Assembly: GCA_034670405.1 (NCBI GenBank)
Contig: JAXDDX010000018.1
Location: 4,030,501-4,094,500, forward strand
Direction: 5' to 3'
DNA: 64,000 bases
Source of the DNA: Hoplostethus atlanticus
Taxonomy: Eukaryota; Chordata; Actinopteri; Trachichthyiformes; Trachichthyidae
Shown here: positions 1 through 13,000 of the stretch, piece after piece
Numbering within the stretch: position 1 is the first letter of the stretch
Layout of the letters: each line of letters begins with the position of its first letter
Notes under the pieces: generated by a model
Told to the model about the DNA's origin: nothing
The model's database searches: none
What the model saw: the letters and a program-made list of their open reading frames with translations, nothing else
Position numbers and translations under genes: made by a program

Positions 1-1530
1 AGCATGACTTCCTCCTGGTACATAACATTTTATTACCGTAGCTCAAACAGCTGGGTAGGGCAACGGAGGCAAAGGATGGACAAGTATAAGGGGTAAATAT
101 CTGCATTGCTCATAGTTCTGGCTTGCATCACACCCTACTCCACATAGTCCTACATGCTGAACATGCTATTCCACCCAGCTAGCGTTTCCCTTTAGAGCAA
201 AGGATGTGAAGGAGCCTTGCATCCTTTGACACTCAATTGGATGCCTTTCTCCAAAGATTAAAAGGTGTCATTTTGTCTCTGTTCAAATCAGGTCGTATGA
301 ACCCATCAATGTAATAGGATCGGTTGACAGCTACAGTCTTTCAGACGGTAGCACCACACAGGCCAATGACCCACTCACAATAAGTTTAAACGTTGGTGTT
401 CAGGGTTTAGGACTTCCTTGAGTGCTCATGCTCGTAGACCCTGCACTGTGGATTCACTTCTCCAGCCTCACTGTCCTGAGATTTGGGTGGACTGCAGCTC
501 TGTTGTAGCTTCTCCCAATGAACATCACACCAATTTTCTTTCCACACCTGTCATATGTGAGAAGCACGCCTATTCCAGAGGGCGAGCAGGAATTTCACAC
601 TAATTTTGATATGATCTAGATACCTAGCTGGTGGCTTATATTTGTGGACCTCAGAGCTGAGGGGCTCCATCTCTTGGGTTTCTACTCTTGCCATGTCTTT
701 TACTTCAGGTATTGCAAGACCTCCATCAACCATTGGACCCTCTGGCTCGGCCTTTACCAGTTCGGGGGCGGGTGGTCACCAGCCCATAGAATAGATGAAC
801 AGTGACCAACGGTGGACCATGGAAGCTTCTAACGATGGGGTAGAGGCTGACTTGGTGGTCTTTCATTTAGGTCTGTTTGAGGCTGTCCTATAATGACAAG
901 GGTTAGACAGCCAACAAGAAGCAAGCTTACTCTTTGCCGGATGGCAAAAAATCAACAAGAGACAAGTTCTTTACTCTGTGGCATCAGAGAGTTTGTTTCT
1001 ACTGTATACATATAACCTTTCTGCAAAATTTGATAGTGGTACTTACCACCCCTCCATCAAAGTCATCAAGGTAGAGCTGGTAATTTATTGTCCAAGTACA
1101 TTGACAGCCTAGCAAATCTGCCATCTACTGTCCAGATGCTCTGGGGTAGCCGAGGGCTACATGACACTGTTCCCAGAGGTCAAGGGTCTGTTTGGATGGG
1201 ACTAGGATCTACAGATAACATTCATTAGAGGACAGTTTGACCGTGGCCTGGTGGCCCTGTTCCTGCCACTTACACCAGTAATCTTGATTAGGCAAAAACA
1301 GATTATGTTCCTCCTATCGTGATTTTTTTTGTGATGTTGGGGTAAAAACTCATTATGTGTAGTATTGTTAGGTTGTACCGTGGCACAGAAAAGTTGGATT
1401 GGCCTAGATTCTTGAAAGCTATTTATTGCTACCTGTCACTTGGAAATAACAGATGATCCATAAAATCATCCTCAGGCACGTTAAGGTCTAATAAAAGCAT
1501 TCTGGTTGTATTATACCTTGTCTTGTAAGG

Positions 1531-1576
1531 TGTTGTGATGCATTGTGATGTATCACAACACAATGCATCTGCAACA
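1531..1576. repeat. Imperfect inverted repeat
   Basis: TGTTGTGATGCATTGTG (1531-1547) is mirrored by CACAATGCATCTGCAACA (1559-1576) around an 11-base centre, with one bulge. It could be the remnant of a palindromic mobile element or chance. Confidence 0.4.
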
Positions 1577-2692
1577 TAACGATACAGTGGTGTTCATTTA
1601 AAATGAACATGGGAATAATTCATTTAACTAAATCTGATCTAAGTCTGATCATGACATAGAATCTAAGAAAACACATCATATGGCCTACGAAAATGTTCAT
1701 ATTTGACCTTTAATAACAGCACCATCCTCAGGCCCATCGGGGTGATATTGCGGACAGACCGGGAGGGCCCACCTTCTATCATTGTTTAAAATAATAGCAA
1801 ATTGAAATGAGTTTGGAAAAAGAAATATAAAATGTGAGAAAAGCAAAAGGATTCACATTAGAGAAACCCCCTCAAATAGGAGAGCGTCTCCACATGGTGT
1901 CACTGTAGCACTGATTGTTGTATTTCAGGGATGGGACCAACAATTTGTGAAGTTCAGATTTTTTTTATCCATTTATTTATTAGTTTATGTGTATGAGATA
2001 AAATAGGTCACATCAGTATAAATGTCAGGGTTAGGTTTAAGTTAAATTGATATTTTACATGAACAGAATATTTTCACGTTCATATAAGTGCTCATGTAAC
2101 TCTTAATATTGGCTGTTTTTTTCCTGTATTGTGTCAATCATAACATTCTCACGGCAGCTAGAAACGCACCTCATGCTGTTCCGTGCATGTTAAAGAATAT
2201 AAGTGTTTACCGCTATCATCGTTGTTCCTCTGTTTTTATCTTTGAAAGGCAGTTGCTACCGACAACACAGACTTCTTATCCCCACCCCCACACCCCCTGC
2301 TCTGTTCTGAGCTTGACCAGAGCCGCTGACCTGGTAACATGGCCATATGGTAAAGCTAGGACTAGACTTGATACAGTAATTAGGGGGGGTGGTGCTTGGC
2401 CCTCGCTGTGGTGCCGTATAAGTTAAGCAGCATTATTCCCTTCCTCTAAACAGGTTTTCATTCACGTCACCTCCATGCTTTCCTTCAATTGGCATACTCA
2501 AATTCAGGTAAAGCACAGGTAAATGTTTAAGATGCTGCAGAATCAGGCGGGGAGGAAAAGGGCGAGGTTATGTTGTTATGGTCTACTCCTGCATGGCTCC
2601 TAAGCAATTCTCATTGTTTTTGAACGGGGTCGATTGTTTGGTATGGTCCACACCCACTTGTGTACGTTTGGGGAGTACACAAAGATCTCTAG

Positions 2693-2698
2693 ACACAA

Positions 2699-2731
<33 letters not shown>

Positions 2732-2732
2732 C
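2693..2732. repeat. CA microsatellite
   Basis: Interrupted (CA)n tract. Confidence 0.9.
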
Positions 2733-3152
2733 TGCCATTTTCACCTTTGGCCCCAGTCAGCCTTTCCCAGCCTTAAACTCGCTCGCACAGAAATGTCAAT
2801 TTTGCCACAAAGCAAATGAGACGCTAAATGTTTGTCATTGCTATAGAGCCCCTAACCACCCAGACATTAGCAAGGATTAGCCTGAGTGGGAGAGACAGAG
2901 ATAACAGCAACAGACTCATTTTGAGAGCTGACTATCTTGATACAACAGCTTACTTGTCTGTATCTAACATGCTGCATCATTTCTGCTTGTGTATGTTTTG
3001 TTTTTTTGGTTTAGCAACATTGTACATTTGCAGTCTTTGCCAATAAAGCATTTTGAATTTCAATTTAATACACAGAGTGCCCATTGCTGACCGTTGCTGC
3101 CTCAACCTCTTTCTGACAAGGAGAGGGGAGGGGGGGAGGAGAGAGACCGGCT

Positions 3153-3234
3153 ATGCTGTGTGTGTGTGTGAGAGAGAGAGGAGGAGAAAGAGGGGGTTGG
3201 CTTTACTGTGATGTGAATGGAATAGAATCAGCGT

Positions 3235-3265
<31 letters not shown>

Positions 3266-3268
3266 GGA
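3153..3268. repeat. TG and GA microsatellites in purine-rich DNA
   Basis: A TG tract passes directly into GA at about 3156-3181, and a second GA tract lies at 3234-3266. The + strand of 3110-3560 is strongly purine-biased. Confidence 0.85.
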
Positions 3269-3429
3269 GGGAGGGCAGCACAAATCAACCTGCCTCTTTT
3301 GACTTAACAACAGCAATAGAGGCGCTGGGATATTAGAAACAGAGATCAGGAAGTATTTTTTATTTTTGGAGAGAGGAAGAGAGCAGCAGACAGGGGGAAC
3401 TGAAGGAGGAGGAGGAGGAGGAGAGAAAA

Positions 3430-3554
3430 AAAAAAAAAACCTCACCGTGGAGATAGATAGCAGAAAAATGCTGTCATGGGGAGAGAAGGGGAGGGAGTCG
3501 ACAGAGAGGAACAGGATGAAACAAGGCAGGGTCGAGCGGAGCTGAAATGTGGAG
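3430..3554 (+). other. Possible distant non-coding 5' exon (of sipa1?)
   Basis: A purine-rich segment ends in a strong splice donor (GGAG|GTAAGC at 3555). One ATG frame from 3468 stops before the donor; another from 3476 runs through it but would not join sipa1 in frame at either candidate acceptor. If transcribed it would be 5' UTR. Mammalian SIPA1 does have non-coding 5' exons. A 16-kb first intron would be needed, so this is speculative. Confidence 0.22.
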
Positions 3555-3847
3555 GTAAGCCTTTTCTTTCTGTATTGAGATTACGGAGGACGCACATTCC
3601 AGCCTCCCTGTGCCCTCTTTCTGGTGGTAACCGATTCAGCTGGATGGATGAGCACACCCTTTATACCCGGTCGCCTCTGTACAGGCATGCATATTGCTCT
3701 TATATCCGACCAGACGTATTGTATGAAAATGAGACAGGATGTATGAAACGATTTCTCAGCGTTATTGTATCATCTTCACGCTTGACCTCTCTCGTCTGTC
3801 GTGTTGCAGTCGGCTCTCTGAAATGTGGTGCTGGGGTGTTACTGGGG

Positions 3848-4062
3848 TGTCCTAGCTGACTCAGTGAGCTAAGGTGCTCTGTACACACTATGTACACGCG
3901 ACATTGTAGGTTTGAATCCAGCTCGCAACCTTTGTCGCATTTCATACCCAGCCCACCCCAACCCCCAACCCTCCACCCCTCCACTACCTCCCCCCCCCCA
4001 TCTTTCCTGTCTCTCCTCTCCATTGTATACTGTCCAACAAAGCACGAATGCCTCAAAAAATG
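3848..4062 (+). mobile_element. tRNA-derived SINE, copy 1
   Basis: An A-box-like TAGCTGACTCAGTGAGCTAA (3853-3872) and B-box TAGGTTTGAATCCAG (3907-3921) are followed by CTCGCAACCTTTGTCGCAT, a C-rich tract and ACTGTCCAACAAAGCACGAA. The same body occurs at 43805-43990. This is the design of a SINE common in percomorph fishes: tRNA head, then TTTG(T/C)(T/C)GCAT, then a C/T-rich stretch and a CACTGTC..A tail. Confidence 0.72.
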
Positions 4063-4199
4063 GTGTTATGACATTGTCAGGAAGCCACTGCAAACCTTGC
4101 TGTAGAGCGCTCGTGGCTGCAGGACTCAGAGATGAGGGCAAGGTGGAGGGAGGGAGGGAGAAAAGAATGAGGGAGACCGAAAGAGAGAGATGAGGTAAA

Positions 4200-7100
4200 G
4201 ATGCAGGAACAAAAAGAGGAATGAGATATGTTCCAAATGCATGTTTTCAAAGACAAAGGAGCCGTCGGCGTTAGTCTGCTAGGATGTGGAGGGGATTTAT
4301 GTGGATAAAGAGGATTGTAATACTACTGCATGTGATGTGCACAGACAATGATGGAATGGAGAATCACAAACCGGATTTGGGGTGTTGTTTTCAAGGTGGC
4401 AGAGAAAATGAGGAATGCGGGATTCCTTTTTTTTCTTTTCCTCCCCTCTCTAATTTAGGACGGGGGCTGAGTGTGATGTTAGGGTTGCAGGGGATGGATG
4501 AGGCTGCCGGAGGAAAAGAAAGGAAGGAATGGAGGACCAGGGGGGGGAAGAGACAAGCAGCAGCTTACATAAGCCAGTGCACTCAAAGGACGGGCCATTT
4601 AATTTACATTGAGCCGCATGGTCCCTCATGCTATGTGGTGTTCACTGTGGTTGGCATTAGCGTTACAAATGATAAAATGCAGTTGGACTTGACATGGTGG
4701 AGACGTTCTCCATCACCTGTACAACTAAATATGATGGTGGCATTGGGTTTGTGTTCTTGGCTAGATTGGCAGGAGGGTGTGATGTTATTCATTAGAGTCT
4801 ACCTTACATGGAGGTGTGTGTGTGTGTGTGTGTGTCTGTGTTAGTAAGGAAAAATCCACCCCCACCATCTTTTACTCTGACTCATATGTCTCGTGAGTCA
4901 TTCTTTATGGTAAACATCCTAAAACACAGGAACACATCAGTGTCCATCCAGCGGCGCTCCTCCTGAGGTAGCACGGACAGAAACGTGTTAACAGTATGCA
5001 GCCTATTTATCAAACTGGTACACGGGCATTTGTCCTCCTGCCGTTCACTGCATTGCATATATTGCAGGCTAGTAAGACAATGCTCTGTGTATTGTGTCAA
5101 ACAATAAAACTTCATCAAAGAATTACAGGCAAACAACGGCACAGTCAGACCAATACTAGATATTCCTTTCCTCAGAGTACTTGTGTAATATTTGATACAG
5201 CAAGTGTGCAATACCAAATACCAGAGTAACTGGTAACCTTCACACCCCTCATGGTCCATATATATATATTTTAAAATCTCCATAGCAATTTAATGTGATA
5301 GTTAACAAAACTGCTTTATCAATTCCCCTCTTTCCTGCAGAGATATGTTCTCCATCACACCAAGTCAAATGTAGGTACATTTACTGTATTTGTAAAGTAG
5401 CTGAGATGTTATCCAACATTTTGAGTGATGAGTTGATTTTCCCCCCTAAAAGTGTCCCCAGTGTAATCACCTAAATAGCACAAATGAGTTAGTGTGTTAT
5501 GGCTCTTAACACACTGATGAATGTTGTGGTAAAAACAGAGTGAACATGTTTCTCTTTTCATCCCCTGTGATCTTGGGCAGTTATCATTTGTGTACACTAC
5601 AACTGTGACAATGCCCAGGGTCAGGGAGATATGAGGACATTTTGGATTCACAACTGTTATCGCTACTCTGAACGGCAATTTAGTTTTCAGGCTGAGTCTG
5701 ATCTGGGGACAATAGATTTGACACTGCGACGATCAGCCCTGATGAAATTGCTGTGGGTCTCAGTCTGTTGTCCTCCAATCCGGCAGCAGACTAACTCAAT
5801 CATTTAATATCTGTGACTGAACAGATCTGGACAGACCCCTGCAATATGAAGGTGTTGAATTCTTGGTGAGGATTCGGTTTTAGGCTGATGATCTAATAAT
5901 ATGACCTAAATAACATGGTGGTTATTGGTGTCAGTCTGGTGTCTGTGTCTCTGCGTCTAGTTTGGAGTCACCGGCGCCACAGTGATGGCTCTGTGAAACC
6001 TATGGGTGTCTTTTTCCATCAGAGGCGTCTGCCATGACATGTGGCACACATACTCCAGAGAGAGCAGAGGTGGAGCAGCCTCTTGGATTGATCTGGCCCA
6101 CTTTTTATTTCCTGCACCAAACGGGAGACAAACAGAGCTTGAGTGTACGCCATGTGCTTGTGATGTGGTGGGTACAAACTCTCACACACACAGAGTCAAC
6201 CCTTACCCGTCAACCCTTACTGCCCAGTGAAGAAGTAATCCTAAAAAAAACGACTCCATCAGTCAGTGCCTATACCGACAGTAACCCCTGACACCAGACA
6301 ATGAAATACAAATAAACGACTGCACAGAATACTGCGCAGATAGCCGTATTGCTTTGTGTGCTTGGAGTTGAATGGTGATAACAGGTTGTTAGCAGCATCA
6401 CACATCTGTGCTAGTGGGACTCAATCGCTGCCACGGGGGCCAACGGACCCAGGATAATAGCTTCTCAAGCTGTTTGTCACCTGGGATTGAAACTTTAGCG
6501 CACACGCAGTTTGTCCTCTTTGAGTACAGAATAATATCACAACAACTAGAATGACTCACTTTCCACAGAGCGACTTCTCAACAATCACCACTCTTTACCT
6601 AACACGTTGTGAAGAGGTGACAGGTTCAAGGAAAAGATATTACATGAGAAGAAGCAGTTTTGATCACTAAAGGTGTTGTTTTGTATTTGCGGTGCACCAT
6701 ACAGGAGGGTTTTGTTTTAGAAGGTAGAGAAGTACATGTAGGTCACTGTCACACTTTGCTTCATGTCAGGGTGGATGAAATGTAAAGCCGACACCCACTT
6801 TACTCAAAATAATTGTTCTCAGCCAGGGACAGTAATATGTTCTGGGGTTACCAGGCAGATTCTGTGTTGCATCTGAGTCAGCATCATATAATTTCTCTCA
6901 TTTGGAGCCATTTTGCATGGCTACACCCAGGCAGACTCCCTGTGGGGGCTCAGTGAGGAAGGCAGTTGGGCAGGCGGAGCCTTCCTCTCTTCGGATGGCA
7001 GGATGCCGGCAGTGTAAGCCACTGGGTGGATCCTCTTAGCTTGTGCTGTCTGTTGTCACCTGTCCCCTGTGGCCAATGGTCTTAATGGAAGCTCAGCCCT

Positions 7101-9696
7101 CGCTAGTGTTAAGTCCTAGGCTACTGCCTGCCGATGGCTGTGCAGTAGCTATCTGCACAATTAAGAAACAATATGAGAGGAAAGGACTGCAAAGATGATA
7201 GAAGGAGTCAGTTGTCAATGGCGTAACAGTAGGAAGACCAAGCCGCTGTCAACTGACTGCTGTTTTGAATTTGAGTTTCAAAATATCTCAGCATTCAAAA
7301 TGTTCCTCCATGACCTCCATGACCCGCTTTCTGTATAAACCAGCATTGTTAGGTTTTCAAAATCACGCAAGGAAGTAACAGTCATTTACCCCCTTCAACT
7401 GACCGCTTGTTGGCCTTCTCCCTTCTGATGTTAAGTCAAGGTTGACCCAAGAATATTGTACAATAATTGTACAATAATCCAGAAAACAGATACTCCAACT
7501 GCAAAGAACAAATGTTATGTAGACCTAGTGACATTTAAAAAAATATTTTCAGAAATAGTAGTACGTCCTACAGGGAGAGACAATACAATACAAAAGAGAC
7601 TAAGAAATTGAGCTAAACAGAGATATTTCCAACAATAAAGTCCTGATGTAATAGTCCTAAAATATCTGGAAATTACAATCTTCTGAAATCTCTCTGAAAA
7701 CCCCTTGGTGCATACAGTGGTCGCATTTTGTAAAATTAAATACACTGAAGCTCGTTGTCATTAATAACAGTGCTCTCTTCAATTATGTCATACCTACATT
7801 AAACCATTAAGCAGTGCGATGCCTCCTTTTCTCATTGTTCACACTGCCATTACAGGAGAAGTGCACTCAGGGGTATTCATGGCTATTGAAAGCAGACCAA
7901 GACCAACAATACACACTCCTGCCACTTCACTACACCCCTATATTTAGTAAATGCAGATTAAAAAGGCTGGAAACTTCCTGCGCTGAGAGGTGGGTAAAAA
8001 TACCCTTGCAAACAATATTCTATTCTGGGGCTGTTACATGAAATAGTAGAAATTATCAATAATAATTGCTACTTCAACTGCTCCAATTGCATGTGAGAGA
8101 ATTCACTAGAAAAGAAGTAAGAAAAAGAAAGCAGTTTCCAGTAAGACGTGTGTGGTTGTAGATATCTTTCACAGCTGTCTTGTGTGTGTACCCCTTACGG
8201 GACTAGACAGCAACCACACACAAGAAACAGAGAGATGTGACCTCAAAGGCGTGGGGCGGGGGCTATCTCTTAATTGCTTTGGAATTAAGTCCTGTTCCAC
8301 TTCCCTTACTCTTTGATATTGTTATTGATTGGAGACAAATATGTGCTCTACAGTCACCAGAGTTGAGTGTGTCTGGATACTCACATTTCTGCTTTCGTAT
8401 GAAATTAGCAGCAGAGAAAATGTTGTTTCGCTCCAGGGACGTACTGATAAACTTGAGTGATTCATTGAGCAGGTAATGGATCAGTGAATAATTCCAGTTA
8501 ATGCACACTATTAATTCACAGTATGCTTAGATAACAGTCTGCTGGTGAGACACTGTGTTTCCATTCAGAAGTCTCCTGAAAGTCACAGACCGACAGCACC
8601 TATTCCTTCCTATGAGCACAACCTACACACACTATATATATAATAGAGCTACAGAGGAGCTAAACCAACAGCAATCTGCATCACCAGGCACCGTTAGCAT
8701 ATTGGTGCGTGGATTTTGTACTGCTGCACATTTCTATGTAGGTCAGAAGGTGCAGAGCAACCAGAGTAAATGACACGAGGCCACCAGGCAGGGGAGAGGC
8801 TGGGACCGCTATAAACAGCAGCAAGTGCCCTTCCCTCAGCATAGGTGTTTTCAACATACAGATGTACAGTGAGCTGCGAAAATATTTGGTCAGCAGCATA
8901 TCTTTTTTCACATTTCTGTCCGTTATTATTTTGAATTTGCAATGACACAATAGCTACAAGGCTAAAGGTTGTGCAAACACAATGATATATTGCACACAAA
9001 TGGCCATGTGTTGAATCACAGCTTTTTAGCTTTTATTAGCAAGTCTTCAATATCAATATCTACGGACGTTGGGTGCTGTAACCTTGTTCACCATATTATG
9101 TGTAGTTTAGAGCCAAGCGTAGCCCACGACTGAAACCTCATAAAGAGGAAATGTTGAAAAGTAGGGAATAGCGACTGAAAATGAACAGAAAGGTTTCGCT
9201 TTGGATATAGCAGTACACTGCTGCTCCACATCTGCTCCCGCTAGGGTGTAGGAGCAGTTTGAAAAATACTCTATTCAAATAGCAAAGTGAATGATCTTAC
9301 AAGCAGTCCTTTTAGAGGCAGAAATGTGTGCTCACTTCTACCTTGCTGTCGGAGGAAGAATGGGCTGTAGTGGCTACTGCAGTACAATAGCAGGATAGAT
9401 CCACGATGAGGGATTTCAACAATGACTGCAAAAGTCAATAAGAGACATTAGCCTATTTCTCTAAATGGTAATGGTGATTTGTGTCCTCTAAGATCAGTGG
9501 CATAATGGACAATGAAGTGGGCCGTGTAGGTTGTGACTTTGATGGCAACAATTTAGAAGTGGCCTTCACCAACTTCAGCACCCTCAGGCTGCAAGCAGCA
9601 CTTACTGAGACTACTGTAACCGAAGACATCTGCGCAAAGTTTTCAGAGATTTGTTCCCATAGACAAAAGGCTTTACGCTGGAGTAGTGGGGATGAG

Positions 9697-9700
<4 letters not shown>
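4200..9700. other. Non-coding DNA, no gene recognised
   Basis: It includes a 186-codon frame (4284-4844) ending in a TG microsatellite, without any recognisable domain or exon context; I regard it as chance. AT-rich, stop-rich sequence otherwise. Confidence 0.6.
4814..4835. repeat. TG microsatellite
   Basis: Short (TG)n tract. Confidence 0.85.
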
Positions 9701-9745
<45 letters not shown>

Positions 9746-9997
9746 TGCAGCCATTTCATGGGCACTGGGCTACATTTCAGTGGACAATGGGGATAGTGAG
9801 GAAGTGAGGGAGGTCAGTGTCTCTTCCTCTGCAAGCGGACAAGGTAGGGTAACAGTTCAGAGCGCTATTAATGCAATCATTGGGCAATCTCTTTTCCTTT
9901 CCCTCAAAGCCAGTTGCACCAATGAGAGAGGAGAAACAGCGAACAGTTCAGCTCAACATAATGGATACAGTGAGTTGAGGGTCAGTTCCCTTCTCTG

Positions 9998-10040
<43 letters not shown>
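9701..10040. repeat. Facing TG and CA microsatellites
   Basis: An uninterrupted TG tract (9701-9740) and an uninterrupted CA tract (9999-10040) lie 258 bases apart. They are reverse complements, so the two can pair as a 40-bp stem in single-stranded DNA or RNA. Confidence 0.9.
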
Positions 10041-10044
<4 letters not shown>

Positions 10045-13000
10045 TGCAACACATACACAGGGCTGTCGCAGAGGGACAGCCGTTCTTCCTGTCACTGTGG
10101 TCAGTGTGCCACATCCACGAGGCTCTACGGAGTCAGCGAAGGCACACAAAGAAGCACAGACATATTTACTCGAAGCATCTCTTGCGTTTAGGCAGTAAAT
10201 CTCTCTGCATCTCTCTCGTGCACATTGCGGCAAAAAAACACAAAGGTGTATTTTAAGATGCACTGGAAGGCTATGGCCCCGTTCTATCAGCGCATAGCGT
10301 GCATCCCCCTGCCATGGAGGATAACATATCAAACCACGGTGTGAGGTATTTTCTTCTATCAAGGCAAAATGGCACTCAACAGCGTGTTTGAGAGAGTGCA
10401 TCAGTTTTATGTGCTACCATTCAACAGCAAGAGGAAGTTAGGTTTTTATAAAGACAATACTATAGAAGGAGCTTTTCTGAGCATACTTCCTCTTTGTGAT
10501 CTGCATTTACTGAAGGGGGAGGGACCACCGATTTTGCATCTGCGTGGGCTCCATGATGACAACATTCAAATTTGTTCTGGCTGATTCCACATTTGCTTCC
10601 TTGTTACCGTCACACACACCCCTAACACAAACACTCCCAAAAGAAGTGAAACTTAACCCAGAAACCACTGAGATCACACTTAGGCCCAAACCGTCATCTT
10701 AAAGGAAACACACTTACACAAAGGCTGACAGACACTAAGATACAAATCATAACACCTCAGCTAAAGGTCTGGGTGTGTCTGTGTTCACGTGGGTGTTTTG
10801 GTTGGCCCCGCCACACCCCGACGGTTAGAGAGTGGACAAGGGAGCAACCGACCAATGAATAATTAACAGCTGTCTAACCCTCACCCCTTTCTCCCTCATT
10901 CATAAGGCATGAGGCAAAGGATGTATTTTCAATTTTTGAAGGACAGATTTAAGGGAGGGCATCTTGTCCTTCAAATTGAAAGGTATTCATTTGTGTGATG
11001 GAGATGTGTTATCGTACTGTACAGCTAGAAGGTGGGCTTGACCTCTGCCCGTGTGCCATGCAGCAGAGATGCACCTAAATAAGTGCAGGCAAAGACAACA
11101 CCGTACAAGCTGTCTGGTTTGTCCTGTTGCAGAGAGGCATTAAGATTTAAGATTTAACATTTAGTCTTTTATAGTTATAATAGTATAGTATAATAGTTGT
11201 GCACCTTGGTTAAAATAAGGAGTGGTGACATGCATCGATTGTGACGTGTCTGGTGAAGAAAGATAACGCAATACAACTTGTATCTCTTTGAAGATATGCA
11301 CAGACTAACATGAGAGAAGAAAGGTATAACAATGATCCCTTTATACTGTTGTGATGCTTCTGATTTCACAAGCTAAGGAACTATACTGTGTTTTTTAATT
11401 ATTTAACTGCCATCCTGCTGCCATCTGTCAGTTTCAGCCATGGAGTGGCATTAGAGCGAGTATTTAAAAACTGTCAAATTCGCTCTCGTGGTGATGATGC
11501 ATGGGCAACATTTTAGCCAACAGAGGTGTGAAATGTTGCCGATACAGCAGCGATAGAAATAGTTACCTAGAAAAAAATGAACATGGCCAGCATTTATGAA
11601 AATGGCGGTCACAGTTGTTGGTAAGGCATCTAAACTGCCCCCGCCCCCCCCCCCCCGTCACCTTGACAGTTCTCTTTTTAAAGTCACTCTATTGAGTATG
11701 GGTGCCAAGGAGCTAAGCTTATATGTCTTTGGAGACCAATAACTCAGATTGACATTTGCAAACTGTTTGAATGAAAAAGAGAGATAAAACACATTAGAAA
11801 AAGAGAGTGCTGCAGTGCTAACCACTTAGCAGCGTCTGGATTTGGCCCAGTTCACTTGTCTGCAGTGAGGGAAAGGAGGGGGGGGGTGGCGGGGAAGACT
11901 GGGGATTTCTTAGAGGAAGTGTTAGGCATGAGAATGAACTCATTTTCTGAACCAAGTCCAGGCACAATAACACACATTTACTTTCCTAAAAGCCAATCCA
12001 GTTAAGTGTCACATATCCAACAGCAAGGTAGGGGTGCAACCTGATCTCGGATGTAGCAGGGCTGCGTGGGATCAATACTGAGAGGGAGATCGAGACCGGC
12101 TTTGAATTTCCCCAAATCAATCACTGTTAGAAGCTGATTTAGACCTTGTGGTTAAGAATCGGCAAAGCGGCTTTTAACTAAGGATGGACATTACAGTGAC
12201 ATTACAGTAACTTGTGATAAGGGGCATTTTAACAGGACGCAGAAGCTAATCTTCATTCTACCCTGGGTACATTTTCGCTCTAGCACAGTAACATGCACCT
12301 TGCTGGAATTTGTTGTTTAAAGCTGCCATAGTAATTTGACAATTTCTCCATCTGAGGGCATCGTTTTAATCTCACGTGTGCACGGAGTATGCATGGAGTG
12401 CCAAGAACCAAAAGCAGATTACGCCAAGGAAGTCTGGTGCTTTGAAAGACTGGCGCTTGCCAAATGTGCGAGTGTCAGCCTTGTATTTCTCAACTTGCAT
12501 CCTCAATTACGACAGAAAATGAATGAACACAACAACAACAACCTGTCTGAATACTCACTGAAACATTGTTTTTCTGTGTAGGAAGCACAACCTTTGTCAT
12601 TGATCACATCTAACGGCTGCCTGGTGGTAATCTGTTAAAATGATTCTCGCTAAACTTCACCTAAAGGAAACACAAATCCAATCCCAATCATTTACATCAG
12701 GAAGCAATCTTTCATTTACACCTCAAACACTTAAAGATCTGCAGAGGAAGAGCCATCAGCATTATGTTTGAGATGAAGATTGAGTTGAATCGAGTTATTA
12801 GTGGAAAGCTATAATGCGTCAGGCTGTAACGCGGCAGTCAGATGGCCATAGGTGTGGAAAGCAGCATTAAGTAACAAGCAGTGACAGGATGACGGCACTC
12901 ATCCTCTCAGGGTTAAAATGTCAGTCATCACTTCCTGTTTCACAGGACGCAGCCTCGAAACAAGCGGGTGCAAAATGTGTCAAGAGACCATGACTTCCCC

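Larger units (their letters stand above)
1..3100. other. Non-coding DNA, no gene recognised
   Basis: AT-rich sequence with many stops in all frames. The only structure noted is an imperfect hairpin at 1531-1576 and a CA tract near 2700. Short frames at 418-733 and 2109-2880 have no coding character. Confidence 0.6.

Noticed and set aside
3203..3445. Minus-strand frame rich in Ser, Leu and Pro
   Set aside because: Translation of a purine-rich low-complexity tract.
4284..4844. 186-codon open frame on the + strand
   Set aside because: No domain or exon signals, low-complexity end in a TG repeat, and no homology I recognise. Most likely chance.
8865..8945. ACAGTGAGCTGCGAAAATAT followed by TTTTTTCACATTTCTGTC
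   Set aside because: It resembles the ends of some fish Tc1-type repeats, but no matching inverted end was found and the similarity is too short.
9702..10401. Open frames on both strands through the TG and CA repeats
   Set aside because: Length comes from stop-free dinucleotide repeats (CVCV and HTHT runs).
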